The notes under the pieces were generated by a model, which worked only from the letters and a program-made list of their open reading frames with translations, did not search any database and had not been told where the DNA came from. A program made the position numbers and the translations under genes. Shown in pieces: positions 34,865 to 42,876 of a stretch of DNA of 64,000 nt; positions within the stretch are counted from its first letter, which is position 1; each line of letters begins with the position of its first letter. The DNA is from JAWLCQ01 sp041687095 (GTDB lineage Bacteria; Planctomycetota; Phycisphaerae; SM23-33): NCBI GenBank assembly GCA_041687095.1, contig JAWLCQ010000005.1, positions 19,990-83,989 on the forward strand, read 5' to 3'.

Positions 34865-35863
34865 ATGGGGCCAGAGATCAAGTCTTGGCAGATCGTTGGT
34901 GGCAAGCTCAAGGCGTCCAACTCGACATTGGCGGAAGCTGGCAGGACCGAGCCGTACGACCTTGAGCCTTGGATCGAGTCCAACCCCGAGATCGTCGGCG
35001 CGGACATCGCGGTCATCGGCCGGCAGATTCTGACGAAATCCGGGCCGATCGATCTGCTGGGCATCGACAGGAACGGCAACCTCGTCGTTATCGAACTCAA
35101 ACGCAACAGGCTCCCCCGCGAATCGCTCGCTCAAGCCATCGACTACGCATCCGACGTTGCCTCCTGGAGCATCGAGCGGATCAGCGAAATCTGCTCCGAG
35201 AAGCGAGGCCAGAGCCTGGAGGAATACCTGAGCGAGACCTTCGAGGATGTCGATGTTGACAACCTCAACGTCAACGACACGCAGCGCATCATCCTTGTGG
35301 GGTTCTCCATCGACGCAGCCTTGGAGCGGATGATCGAGTGGCTCTCCAACAACTTCAATGTGAGCATCAACGCCGTCGTCCTGCACTACACGAAGACCAC
35401 CAGCGGCGACGAGTTACTTACCCGAACCTCCATCATCTCGGAAGAGCTGGAGCAGGAGCGGGTCAAGAAGCGGAAGAAGTTCACCATCCCCTCCTCTGAT
35501 GAGCCTGGGGACTACGACGAGGCTGCCTTACGGAAGAAGCTCACGGCGTACCTCTCCCGCAGACCGGTGACCAACCAGCGAATACTGAAGGTGTTCCTGC
35601 CGATTCTGCTAGCGAATGAAACCGTCACCCGGCCACAACTCAAGGCGGAATATCAGCGGCAAGTACCGGAGGAGGAGACGCCCAAGGTCGGCTACTACCT
35701 GTCCATGATCTCCGCCCAACTCGGCCGCGAAGGCAACGACTTTCTGCGACAGGTGATCGCGTACGAGTACCCCAACCATCCGTGGGAGAAGGACAACTTC
35801 TCTCTCCGCAAGCAGCACCGGAGTCTTGTGGAGGAAGTCATTCACGAGCTCACACCGCGTTAG
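34865..35863 (+). CDS. NucS-like PD-(D/E)XK endonuclease
   Basis: 332 residues. The nuclease signature is at 60-82: GPIDLLGIDR with Asp63, then VVIELKRNR with Glu77 and Lys79, as in NucS/DUF91 and related DNA-repair endonucleases. An upstream EPWIESNPEIVG helix is typical. Residues 190-332 add a domain probably of DNA-binding kind. GGGAGG precedes the ATG. It is the last nuclease of this cluster, at 26 bp from the GIY-YIG gene. Confidence 0.82.
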   Translation: MGPEIKSWQIVGGKLKASNSTLAEAGRTEPYDLEPWIESNPEIVGADIAVIGRQILTKSGPIDLLGIDRNGNLVVIELKRNRLPRESLAQAIDYASDVASWSIERISEICSEKRGQSLEEYLSETFEDVDVDNLNVNDTQRIILVGFSIDAALERMIEWLSNNFNVSINAVVLHYTKTTSGDELLTRTSIISEELEQERVKKRKKFTIPSSDEPGDYDEAALRKKLTAYLSRRPVTNQRILKVFLPILLANETVTRPQLKAEYQRQVPEEETPKVGYYLSMISAQLGREGNDFLRQVIAYEYPNHPWEKDNFSLRKQHRSLVEEVIHELTPR

Positions 35864-36079
35864 GCAAGAACGCCGGAACAGGCTGTTCCTCTCGTTTGGA
35901 CTGATTCGCACGGTATCGGTTTGTGCTTTCGCCGAATCAACTTGCACCCTCTCGCCACTTGAGGCTCAGTGTCCACACGCGCCGCGTGAGCGGCCCCGGT
36001 GTTTGCCAGCGTGCAGCGAAACCCGTATGCTGGCAGGACGAAGGACTCGATTCGAGCTTCCGAAGCAAAGGAGAAGTGT

Positions 36080-36547
36080 GTGATAAGAACGCGTACGATC
36101 ACAGAGCTGCAGGCCGAGCTGGAACAGATGCAGCAGACCTTGGAGGCCCTGAAGGGCCAGCGGCAGAACCTGGCGGACGAACTGGCGAGGGTGGATGCCC
36201 GCATCGCCACGCTCGCCGGCGAGACCGGCCCCAAGGCCACTGCGGCCGCCCCGAAGGCCGCGAAGAAAGCGGGCCGCAAGGCCGCCCGCAAGGCCCCCAA
36301 GCGTGCCCGCAAGTCCCCTACCGCCAAGACTGGCGGCAAGGCCCCCCGCGGCCTGCTCGTGGAGCACATCCGCGCCGCCTTGGCCCAGGCCCCGGAGGGC
36401 ATGCGGGTGAAGGACATCGAGGCCGCGGTGCGAGAGGCAGGCTACCCGGTGCAGAGCAAGGACTTCTACACGCAGGTGGCGACGGCCGTGCCGAAGGTCC
36501 CCGGCGTCGAGCGCCTTGGCCGCGGGGTGTACAAGCTCGCGGACTGA
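36080..36547 (+). CDS. Histone-H1-like protein with winged-helix C-terminus
   Basis: 155 residues from GTG 36080, with AAAGGAG 6-7 nt upstream. Residues 5-45 form a coiled coil (ELQAELEQMQQTLEALKGQ). Residues 55-88 are a Lys/Ala/Arg-rich, H1-tail-like stretch. Residues 92-155 are a small winged-helix domain (LLVEHIRAALAQAPEGMRVKDIEAAVREAG). Chromatin-like DNA binding is the likely role. It lies 216 bp after the nuclease gene and may be transcribed alone. Confidence 0.72.
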   Translation: MIRTRTITELQAELEQMQQTLEALKGQRQNLADELARVDARIATLAGETGPKATAAAPKAAKKAGRKAARKAPKRARKSPTAKTGGKAPRGLLVEHIRAALAQAPEGMRVKDIEAAVREAGYPVQSKDFYTQVATAVPKVPGVERLGRGVYKLAD

Positions 36548-36573
36548 GCCCCCCTACCACTTCTGCAGCACGT

Positions 36574-36604
36574 GCGGGCCCGGGGCCACAGGTTCCGGGC
36601 CCGC
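36574..36604 (+). terminator. GC-rich hairpin after the H1-like gene
   Basis: A perfect 10-bp stem, GCGGGCCCGG paired with CCGGGCCCGC, with an 11-nt loop, 27 bp past the stop codon. No T tract follows, so it is a terminator-like hairpin by position rather than a textbook one. Confidence 0.55.
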
Positions 36605-36625
36605 TGTCTGTGGCGACCTCACCGC

Positions 36626-36675
36626 CCCCCTCGCCCCGCCGGCGTCCCGATGGGAGCCGACGCGGGGCGAGGGGG
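36626..36675. terminator. Bidirectional terminator-like inverted repeat
   Basis: A 14-bp perfect inverted repeat (CCCCCTCGCCCCGC / GCGGGGCGAGGGGG) with a 22-nt centre that itself contains CGGC/GCCG. It lies between convergent genes (stops at 36547 and 36688), where a two-way terminator is expected. Confidence 0.6.
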
Positions 36676-36687
36676 CCGCTCCGTCCG

Positions 36688-37071
36688 CTACTCCCAGTTC
36701 CGCAGATGGCTGAGGTAGATGATGCTCACGCCGCTACAGCCGAATGCATACTCCACCTCGCACCCGCGCAGTGTCTGCGCTCGGCTGAGACGGGCGTGGT
36801 CGCGGGTGACGAGGAACGAGAAGTCGTTCCTCTCCCGCTTGCGGGTCAGAAGCGCCCGCAGGTCCTCGCGCAGAACCGGCGTGACGCCCGAAACCCCCGC
36901 CAGCCGGACCTCGCCCGCGCAGATCATGCCCACGCTGTCGGCGAACCGGCGGATGTTGCGGATTTGCTCCTCCAGTTTCTCGTCGGCGCCTCCTGGGTAC
37001 GCGCATCGGGCGTAGGCGATGTACCGCTTGCCCTCGCAAAGGATTCTTCCCGCCAAAAACGTCATGTCCAT
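36688..37071 (-). CDS. Resolvase-like short protein
   Basis: 127 residues resembling the catalytic N-terminal domain of serine recombinases: YIAYARCAYPGGADEKLEEQIRNIRRFADSVGM, then LRALLTRKRERNDFSFLVTRDHARLSR. The active-site Ser is not at its usual place: R-C-A-Y stands where R-x-S would be expected. It may be a decayed or regulatory relative of the large recombinase at the other end of the cassette. It is the last gene of the minus-strand block. Confidence 0.65.
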   Translation of the reverse strand: MDMTFLAGRILCEGKRYIAYARCAYPGGADEKLEEQIRNIRRFADSVGMICAGEVRLAGVSGVTPVLREDLRALLTRKRERNDFSFLVTRDHARLSRAQTLRGCEVEYAFGCSGVSIIYLSHLRNWE

Positions 37072-37083
37072 ATGCCGTGCTCC

Positions 37084-38052
37084 TTACGGTGTTCGATCCC
37101 GACGTCGGGATCGGGGGGTTCGTTGTGCGGGTGGAACGCCGGCGGCGGCGAGGGCATCGGCCCACGAGCCGAACAGGCGCCGGGCGGCCCGGGCGAATCG
37201 ATCGGGGTGGTGGGACGGGCGGAGGAACGGCTGGTTCGCCTTCGCCCGTCGCCGCAGGTGCTCGATGATCTCCTCGCGGGTGTAGGGAGGCCGATAGTGG
37301 CGGACGGTTGCCGAGTCGATCCCCGCGGCCTCGATCGCCCCGAACCAGCTTCCAAAACAGTTCCACGCGGCGTGGGCCAGGCGGGGCGCGTCGCGTGCGA
37401 CGTCCGTCCAGCGCAGGGACTGGCCTTTGTGCTGGCGGATCAGGATCGCTTCCACCACCGACACCTGCGTCCATTGCGGCCACCGCCGGCCGTAGGGATC
37501 CGGGACGCCCGCCGCCCGCAGCGCCGCGCGCCACGAGCCGAACAGGCGATTGGCGGCGTTCTTGGCCCCGTGGGGCCGCACGTTGTAGGACTTGATCGGC
37601 AGGTTCAGGGCCGCCCGGGTACGGATGAGGTTCAGGAGCTCCTCCCGTGTAATGGGCCGGCGGTTGCGCCGGATGCGGTCGGGCTCGTAGCCCGCCGCCC
37701 GCAGTGCCTCGTCCCAGGATCCGAAGTGCTTCACGCCCGCCTGGGACAGTCCCCCGGGCAGTCGCAGGATCGATCCGAAGTGCAGCGGCGTCCCCTGGCG
37801 GTCGAGGCGGCGGATGGCCTCGATGACGGACTCGGGCGTCCAGCTCCTGTAGGGGCAAACGGCGTCGGCGTCGATCCCCGCAGCCGCCAGCGCCTCGCGC
37901 CAGCCCTCGAAGTACCGGAAGGCCGCCGCGTACAGCGCCCCCTGCCAGCGGGAGACGCTGCTGGCGACGAGGGACTCGCCCTGACTCTTCAGATGCAGGA
38001 TGTCGCGAATGATGTCGTCCTTGGACCAGTACCGCTGCTTGCCCCTGGGCAT
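37084..38052 (-). CDS. FGSW-repeat array protein 1 (homing-endonuclease-associated repeats)
   Basis: 322 residues made of five units of about 55-60 residues, each ending in FGSW..AL.AAG (here FEGWREALAAAG, FGSWDEALRAAG, FGSWRAALRAAG, FGSWFGAIEAAG, FGSWADALAAAG). This is the homing-endonuclease-associated (HNH-associated) repeat, thought to be an HTH-like DNA-binding unit. No nuclease domain is present. It lies 12 bp before the resolvase-like gene and 2 bp after the second array gene. Confidence 0.8.
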   Translation of the reverse strand: MPRGKQRYWSKDDIIRDILHLKSQGESLVASSVSRWQGALYAAAFRYFEGWREALAAAGIDADAVCPYRSWTPESVIEAIRRLDRQGTPLHFGSILRLPGGLSQAGVKHFGSWDEALRAAGYEPDRIRRNRRPITREELLNLIRTRAALNLPIKSYNVRPHGAKNAANRLFGSWRAALRAAGVPDPYGRRWPQWTQVSVVEAILIRQHKGQSLRWTDVARDAPRLAHAAWNCFGSWFGAIEAAGIDSATVRHYRPPYTREEIIEHLRRRAKANQPFLRPSHHPDRFARAARRLFGSWADALAAAGVPPAQRTPRSRRRDRTP

Positions 38053-38054
38053 CC

Positions 38055-39404
38055 CTATCCTCCTTCCTCTCGCCGCCGCGACGGGCCGCGGCGTCCGCGG
38101 GATGGGCGGCCGGTCCCGAGACCGGCGGCTCGGAGGACGTTGGCCCAGGAGCCGAACAGGCGGCGTGCGGCCTGGGCGAGCCCGTCAGGATGCTGGGTGG
38201 GACGGTTGCGGGGCTGGCCCTCCCCGTCCCGCTGCTGCACGCGTTCGAGAATCTCCTCGCGGGTGTAGGGAGGGCGGCGGGGATGGGGGCGAACGGTCGC
38301 CGGATCGATCCCGGCGGCCCTTAGGGCACGGCCCCAACTGCCGAAGTAGTTCCTGACGGCGTTGCCCAGGCGCGACGCATCGCACAGGACGTCCGACCAC
38401 ACCAGGGACTGCCCGTTGTACTGGCGGATCAGGATCGCCTCGACCACCGAGACCTGCGTCCATTGCGTGCGCCGGCCCTCGTTCGCCGGGACGCCTGCGG
38501 CCCGGAGGGCGTCGGCCCAGGAACCGAACAGCCGCTTGGCGGCCCGGACGAGTCCGTCAGGATGCCGACCGGGACGGTTGAGGGGCTGTCCCGCCGCGTC
38601 CCGCTGCCGCAGGCCATCGAGGATCTCCTCGGGCGTATAGGGACGGCGCTGGCGCCGAACCGTCTCGGGATCGATCCCCGCCGCCGCCAGCGCCTCGTTC
38701 CAGCCCCTGAAGTACGCCCGGCCCGCACTGATCAGCGGGACTGCCTGGCGGGCGACCTCCTCGTACGACAGGGGCTGGCCGCTGCGCTGGCGGGCCAGGA
38801 TCGCCTCGACCACCGAGGCCTTCGTCCAGCTCCTCCGCCCGGCGTAGGGGTTGGGCACCCCCGCGGCCTCCAGCGCCGCCCGCCAGGAGCCGAAGATCCG
38901 CTTCGCCGCTCCCTTGGCCGAGTGGGGCCGGACGCTGTAGGACTTGATGGGCAGGCCCCGAGCCACGCGGGAGCGGATCAGGTCCAGGATCCCCTCCCGC
39001 GTCCAGCGCTGGCGGCTGCGCCGGACCCGCTGGGGATCGTATCCGGCGGCGGCGAGGGCTTCGTCCCACGAGCCGAAGTGCTTCGTGGCCGCGGCGTTCA
39101 CCCCCCCGCCCTTGCGGTAGGCGGAGGCGTAATGCAGCGGCACCCCCTGCCGATCGAGCTGACGGATGGCCTCGATGACGCCATCGGGCGTCCACCGCTT
39201 GCGGCCGTAGATGGTATCCGCGTCGATGCCCGCGGCCGCCAGCGCCTTCCGCCAGGAGCCAAAGTGCCGCTGGGCGGCTCCATAGAGCCCCGCGTGGCAG
39301 ACATCGACGTGGCCCCCACGCAGGGGCTGGCCCTGCGCTTCCAGTTGCAGGATGTGGCTCACCACGTCATCCCCGTACCGGTATCGGACTACGCCCTTGG
39401 GCAT
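38055..39404 (-). CDS. FGSW-repeat array protein 2, seven units
   Basis: 449 residues from ATG 39404 (MPKGVVRYRY). It follows the five-unit plan of its neighbours plus one extra two-unit block, giving seven FGSW-type motifs. Block 5 and block 7 are near duplicates (RPYT.EEIL...P.RHPDGL.RAAKRLFGSWADALRAAG), so a two-unit duplication is visible. It has no catalytic domain. The opening codons overlap the next array gene by 16 bp. Confidence 0.8.
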   Translation of the reverse strand: MPKGVVRYRYGDDVVSHILQLEAQGQPLRGGHVDVCHAGLYGAAQRHFGSWRKALAAAGIDADTIYGRKRWTPDGVIEAIRQLDRQGVPLHYASAYRKGGGVNAAATKHFGSWDEALAAAGYDPQRVRRSRQRWTREGILDLIRSRVARGLPIKSYSVRPHSAKGAAKRIFGSWRAALEAAGVPNPYAGRRSWTKASVVEAILARQRSGQPLSYEEVARQAVPLISAGRAYFRGWNEALAAAGIDPETVRRQRRPYTPEEILDGLRQRDAAGQPLNRPGRHPDGLVRAAKRLFGSWADALRAAGVPANEGRRTQWTQVSVVEAILIRQYNGQSLVWSDVLCDASRLGNAVRNYFGSWGRALRAAGIDPATVRPHPRRPPYTREEILERVQQRDGEGQPRNRPTQHPDGLAQAARRLFGSWANVLRAAGLGTGRPSRGRRGPSRRREEGG

Positions 39405-40381
39405 CCGGGCCCTCCTGAGCTTTGATGCCGCGACCTGCCGTAGGGGCCGCGGGGGGGATAGTTGTCGGGGATGACGGCGGCGCCGAGGGCCTTTCGCCAG
39501 GAGCCGAACAGGCGGCTGGCGGCTTGGACGATCCAGCCGGGGTGGCGGCCGGGCCGGGGGTTGAACTCCGGGTCCTTGCGGGCCTGCTCCAGATACGCGA
39601 GGATGTCCTCGGGCGTGTGGGGCCGCCGGTAACGACGAACGCTGTCGGGATCGATGCCCGCGGCCTCCAGTGCCGCATCCCAGGTGCCGAAGGCCCGCCG
39701 CGCCGCCCCGTGCAGCAGCGGACACTGTGCGTAGACCACGCCGGGCGACAGCGATCGCCCCTGCTGCCGGCGCCGCAGGATCGCCTCCACCACCGAGACC
39801 TTCGTCCACCGGGGGGACTCGGCGAAGGGGTTGGGCACCCCCGCCGCCCGCACCGCGGCTTTCCAGGAACCGAAGAGCCGCTGCGCTGCGGATTCCACCG
39901 ATCGGCGCACGGCCACCGCCTCCTGGGGCGACAGGTTCTGCTGGTGCTGGCGGCGGATGGCCTGGAGCACCTCCTCGGCCGTCCATCGAGGCTGCCGACA
40001 GCGCACGGTCCGGGGATCGATCCCCGCCGCCCGCAGGGCCGCCTCCCAGGAGCCCAGGTGCTTCAGGGCCGCGCAGCGAAGGCCCCCGTCCACCCTCCGC
40101 ACCGATCCGCTGTTGAGCGGCACCCCCTGCCGTGCGAGCCGCTGGATCGCCGCCACGATCCGCTGGTCCGTCCACTGCCGCTGGCGGCAGACCTTCCCGT
40201 CGTCCAGCCCCGCCGCACACAGGGCCTTACGCCAGGAGCCAAAGTGCCTCCGGGCCGCCAGATCGAGTCCCCCCTGCCGCTTCTGCACCTCGCGGGAGTG
40301 CAGGCTCTCGCCCGCCAGCTCCAGCTCCAGGATGCGTCGGATCACGTCCTCCTTGCGCGGGTACCGGGACGCGCGTGCCAT
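39389..40381 (-). CDS. FGSW-repeat array protein 3
   Basis: 330 residues, five repeat units (FGSWRKALCAAG, LGSWEAALRAAG, FGSWKAAVRAAG, FGTWDAALEAAG, FGSWRKALGAAV) with the most diverged sequence of the three. The C-terminal 20 residues are Arg/Gly-rich. It starts MARASRYPRKEDVIRRIL, matching the amino end of the other two arrays (...YW.KDDIIRDIL). It lies 13 bp downstream of an unknown gene in the same operon. Confidence 0.8.
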   Translation of the reverse strand: MARASRYPRKEDVIRRILELELAGESLHSREVQKRQGGLDLAARRHFGSWRKALCAAGLDDGKVCRQRQWTDQRIVAAIQRLARQGVPLNSGSVRRVDGGLRCAALKHLGSWEAALRAAGIDPRTVRCRQPRWTAEEVLQAIRRQHQQNLSPQEAVAVRRSVESAAQRLFGSWKAAVRAAGVPNPFAESPRWTKVSVVEAILRRRQQGRSLSPGVVYAQCPLLHGAARRAFGTWDAALEAAGIDPDSVRRYRRPHTPEDILAYLEQARKDPEFNPRPGRHPGWIVQAASRLFGSWRKALGAAVIPDNYPPRGPYGRSRHQSSGGPGCPRA

Positions 40382-40394
40382 GGGGGGCCTCCTT

Positions 40395-41021
40395 TCAGAT
40401 GAGGGCGAAGAAGCTCTCCCGCCCCAGGTGCGGCAGGTACTTCATCGCCGCCGCCGTCAGCGTCATCACCTCCAGGCGAACCCAGTTGCTCTCGCCGCTG
40501 AAGCACACCCGCTCCACCGCGAACCGCCGCTGGCGCTTGTCCACCAGGACGAACCGCAGCAGCGGGTAGTACTGCATCCGGCGGACCTTCGCTTGGCGGC
40601 GGGCGCGGAACATCTCCACCAGCTCCGGGGAGTAGCGCTTCGCCAGCGCCCCGCTGAGCGCCTCGGCGAACCCCTCGGCGAACTCCGCATCGAGGCTCTC
40701 CTGGAAGCACTTGCGATCGTCTGCCGAGGCGTAGACCGTGGCGGCGGGCCCCTCGACGTCCAGGGCGTAGGCGAAGGGGCGAAGCTGCTCCATCGCCGCC
40801 CGCAGCATCCGCTCCTCCAGCTCCGCGATCCGCCGGGGGCGCGTCCGCCGCAGGCAGACGTTGCCGTGGACGTTCTCGCGGACCTCGTACCCCCCGGGCA
40901 GCTTCGTCGCCGCCCCCTTGAGACGGGTGTGCATCACCCAGTAGGTGCCGCCGTTGCGCCCCCGCACGCGGCAGGGGTAGTAGGTCACGCCGTATCGGTT
41001 GGTGTACGAGAAGGGCTCCAT
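40395..41021 (-). CDS. Unknown protein of the recombinase cassette
   Basis: 208 residues, unrecognised. It starts MEPFSYTNRYGVTYYPCRVRG and is beta-rich, with KTYWVMHTRLKG-like strands, an acidic central helix and FVLVDKRQRRFAVERV near 160. It is co-directional with the ParB-like genes and the array genes (67 bp and 13 bp away). It may bind the arrays or DNA; there is no evidence for catalysis. Confidence 0.6.
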   Translation of the reverse strand: MEPFSYTNRYGVTYYPCRVRGRNGGTYWVMHTRLKGAATKLPGGYEVRENVHGNVCLRRTRPRRIAELEERMLRAAMEQLRPFAYALDVEGPAATVYASADDRKCFQESLDAEFAEGFAEALSGALAKRYSPELVEMFRARRQAKVRRMQYYPLLRFVLVDKRQRRFAVERVCFSGESNWVRLEVMTLTAAAMKYLPHLGRESFFALI

Positions 41022-41088
41022 GCCTGCCTTCCTGCTCTGTGGCCTCGCCCGCTGGGCCTCCGCCGCCTCCGTTGCGCCGCAGGCGGAT

Positions 41089-41952
41089 TCACCCCGTCGC
41101 GCGGCTCTCGCTTTCGGCGAGGACCGAGTCGAAGAACGCCAGCTCCTCCGGGTGCCGCGCCGCCAGGTGCGCCCGCAACTGCGGGCGGGAGATGATCTGG
41201 CGGACGTGGATCGCCAGCTTCAGAAAGTCCCCCACGTACTGGCGGTACAGGGCGTTGTAGAAGTCGTAGTGCTTCTCCACCTCCGCCAGCTTCTTCGTCA
41301 GGTCCCGCTTGACGTTCTGGCCCTTGAGCCACGGGTGGTTGTCCCGCCGCTTCTTGTTCCGAAGCGGAGGCGGCGTCGCCAGCACCTGCGCCTTGACGAA
41401 CGCACCGCTCCAGTCGCCCGTCTCCTTCATCAGCGCCAGGATCTCCAACTGCCGCTTGGGCAGCACGTGCGCCAGCTCCTTCGCCACCCCCAGCAGTAGC
41501 TTCCCCCCCTCCAACTCCCCCACCACCTCCGGGTCCAGTTCGCGGTACAGAGAGGTGTGCAGGCGGGTTGCGACCGACTGGAGCCCGAACGCCCGGGCGA
41601 TCGTCTCCTCGTCAATGCTCTCCAGGGCCTTGCGGAGCATCCGCACCTCCTCGCGGGAGGACAGGTGGTTCACCTGCCGGTTGGGCGTGTACAGGTCCCG
41701 GCTGGGCAGCACCAGGCACGGCACCGTCTCGACGCCCAGTTCCAGCAGGGCCGTGTAGCGGATGTACCCGTCGAGGATGAAGTACTGGTCCTCCTCCTGG
41801 CAGACGCACAGCGGCTCGATGAGCCCGACGGCCCGGAGGTTCGCCAGCAGCTTGGTGTAGCTCTTCTTGCCCACCGTGCGCTTGCGCAGCGGGGTGAGCT
41901 TCACGATGGGGACGTCGGCCCCCTGGATGGTGGCGGACTGGGGTTGGGGCAT
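41089..41952 (-). CDS. ParB/RepB-like protein 2
   Basis: 287 residues. The N-terminal ParB-type domain has VPIVKLTPLRKRTVGKKSYTKLLANLRAVGLIEPLCV and ILDGYIRYTALLELG, the GxxR-like loop. The C-terminal half resembles plasmid-partition RepB. Such proteins bind specific DNA sites and act as CTPase clamps in classical partition. It lies 31 bp downstream of a similar protein. Confidence 0.8.
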   Translation of the reverse strand: MPQPQSATIQGADVPIVKLTPLRKRTVGKKSYTKLLANLRAVGLIEPLCVCQEEDQYFILDGYIRYTALLELGVETVPCLVLPSRDLYTPNRQVNHLSSREEVRMLRKALESIDEETIARAFGLQSVATRLHTSLYRELDPEVVGELEGGKLLLGVAKELAHVLPKRQLEILALMKETGDWSGAFVKAQVLATPPPLRNKKRRDNHPWLKGQNVKRDLTKKLAEVEKHYDFYNALYRQYVGDFLKLAIHVRQIISRPQLRAHLAARHPEELAFFDSVLAESESRATG

Positions 41953-41982
41953 GGGGTTCTCCTTGGAATGGGGGTGTCGGGG

Positions 41983-42864
41983 TCAGACGGTGTACTCGCC
42001 CTTGAGCGTGGGGTTCTCGGAGAGCCCCGCCTCGTTCAGCATCGCCACGAAGACCCCGTCGGCCCGCAACCGCTGCAGGGCCACGAGGATCCGCATCAGC
42101 CGGTTCTCCCGCTGGCCGGCCTGGTACACGAAGGCCTCCTTCTCGCGGGTGATCTTGCTGATGTCGCGTTTGAGCTTGTCCACGGTGTAGGGGACGGAGG
42201 GCTTCTTGGAGCTGAGTTCCTTGCCCTTCTCCAGGCGGTCCTCGATGATCTTCCGCACCCGCGGCAGGTTGTTGGCGTTGACGATCCCGTTGTCGAACGC
42301 GTCCATCAGCAGGTGCTGGATGGAGCGGTCGGTGGACTGGGCGACGCTGGCGGCGAAGGTGATCGGAAACACCCCCTCCTCCACCCCCTTGATCAGCCGC
42401 TCCTCCCCCTGCTCGATCAGCCGCACCACCGTCCGCAGGTGCTCCTGGCTCTTGCCGGTGATGGCCGCCAGCTGCTTCCAGTCCATCCCGTAGTCCCGCA
42501 TCTCCTTCAGGGCCCGGGCGAACTCGATCGTCTGCGGGGGCGTGCGGGCGATATTCTCGCCCAGGGTCATCAGGTGCGCCTGGCGCTCGTCGATGTCCCA
42601 CACGTCGGCGGCGATGTGCGTCTGGCCCAGCTCGATGTGCGCCAGCAGCCGCCCCTCCCCGCAGATCAGGTCATATAGCCCCGTCCCCGCCAGGTTCCGG
42701 GCGTTGACCAGGATGGGCTTGTACAGGCCCACCTCCCCGATGCTCCGCACATTCTCCTGGAACTGCGCCTTCTCCCGCCGGCGGGAGTTGACCACGTTGA
42801 TCTGGTTGACCGGCAGCATGCGGTACTCCCGCTGGGCCATGGTGCGAATCGCTACGTCCTCCAT
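41983..42864 (-). CDS. ParB/RepB-like protein 1
   Basis: 293 residues. ParB N-terminal domain with LPVNQINVVNSRRREKAQFQENVRSIGEVGLYKPILV, then the core LICGEGRLLAHIELG and ENIARTPPQTIEFARALKEM with a helix-turn-helix (DWKQLAAITGKSQEHLRTVVRLI) around 130. The C-terminal RepB region is long and helical. It is 12 bp from the recombinase stop, so it is probably translated with the recombinase. Confidence 0.85.
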   Translation of the reverse strand: MEDVAIRTMAQREYRMLPVNQINVVNSRRREKAQFQENVRSIGEVGLYKPILVNARNLAGTGLYDLICGEGRLLAHIELGQTHIAADVWDIDERQAHLMTLGENIARTPPQTIEFARALKEMRDYGMDWKQLAAITGKSQEHLRTVVRLIEQGEERLIKGVEEGVFPITFAASVAQSTDRSIQHLLMDAFDNGIVNANNLPRVRKIIEDRLEKGKELSSKKPSVPYTVDKLKRDISKITREKEAFVYQAGQRENRLMRILVALQRLRADGVFVAMLNEAGLSENPTLKGEYTV

Positions 42865-42876
42865 CGTTCGGTCCTT

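Noticed and set aside
38055..40220. Upstream extension of array protein 2 to 721 residues
   Set aside because: The first 270 residues run in another frame through array gene 3 and are low complexity; the ATG at 39404 matches the other arrays' amino ends.
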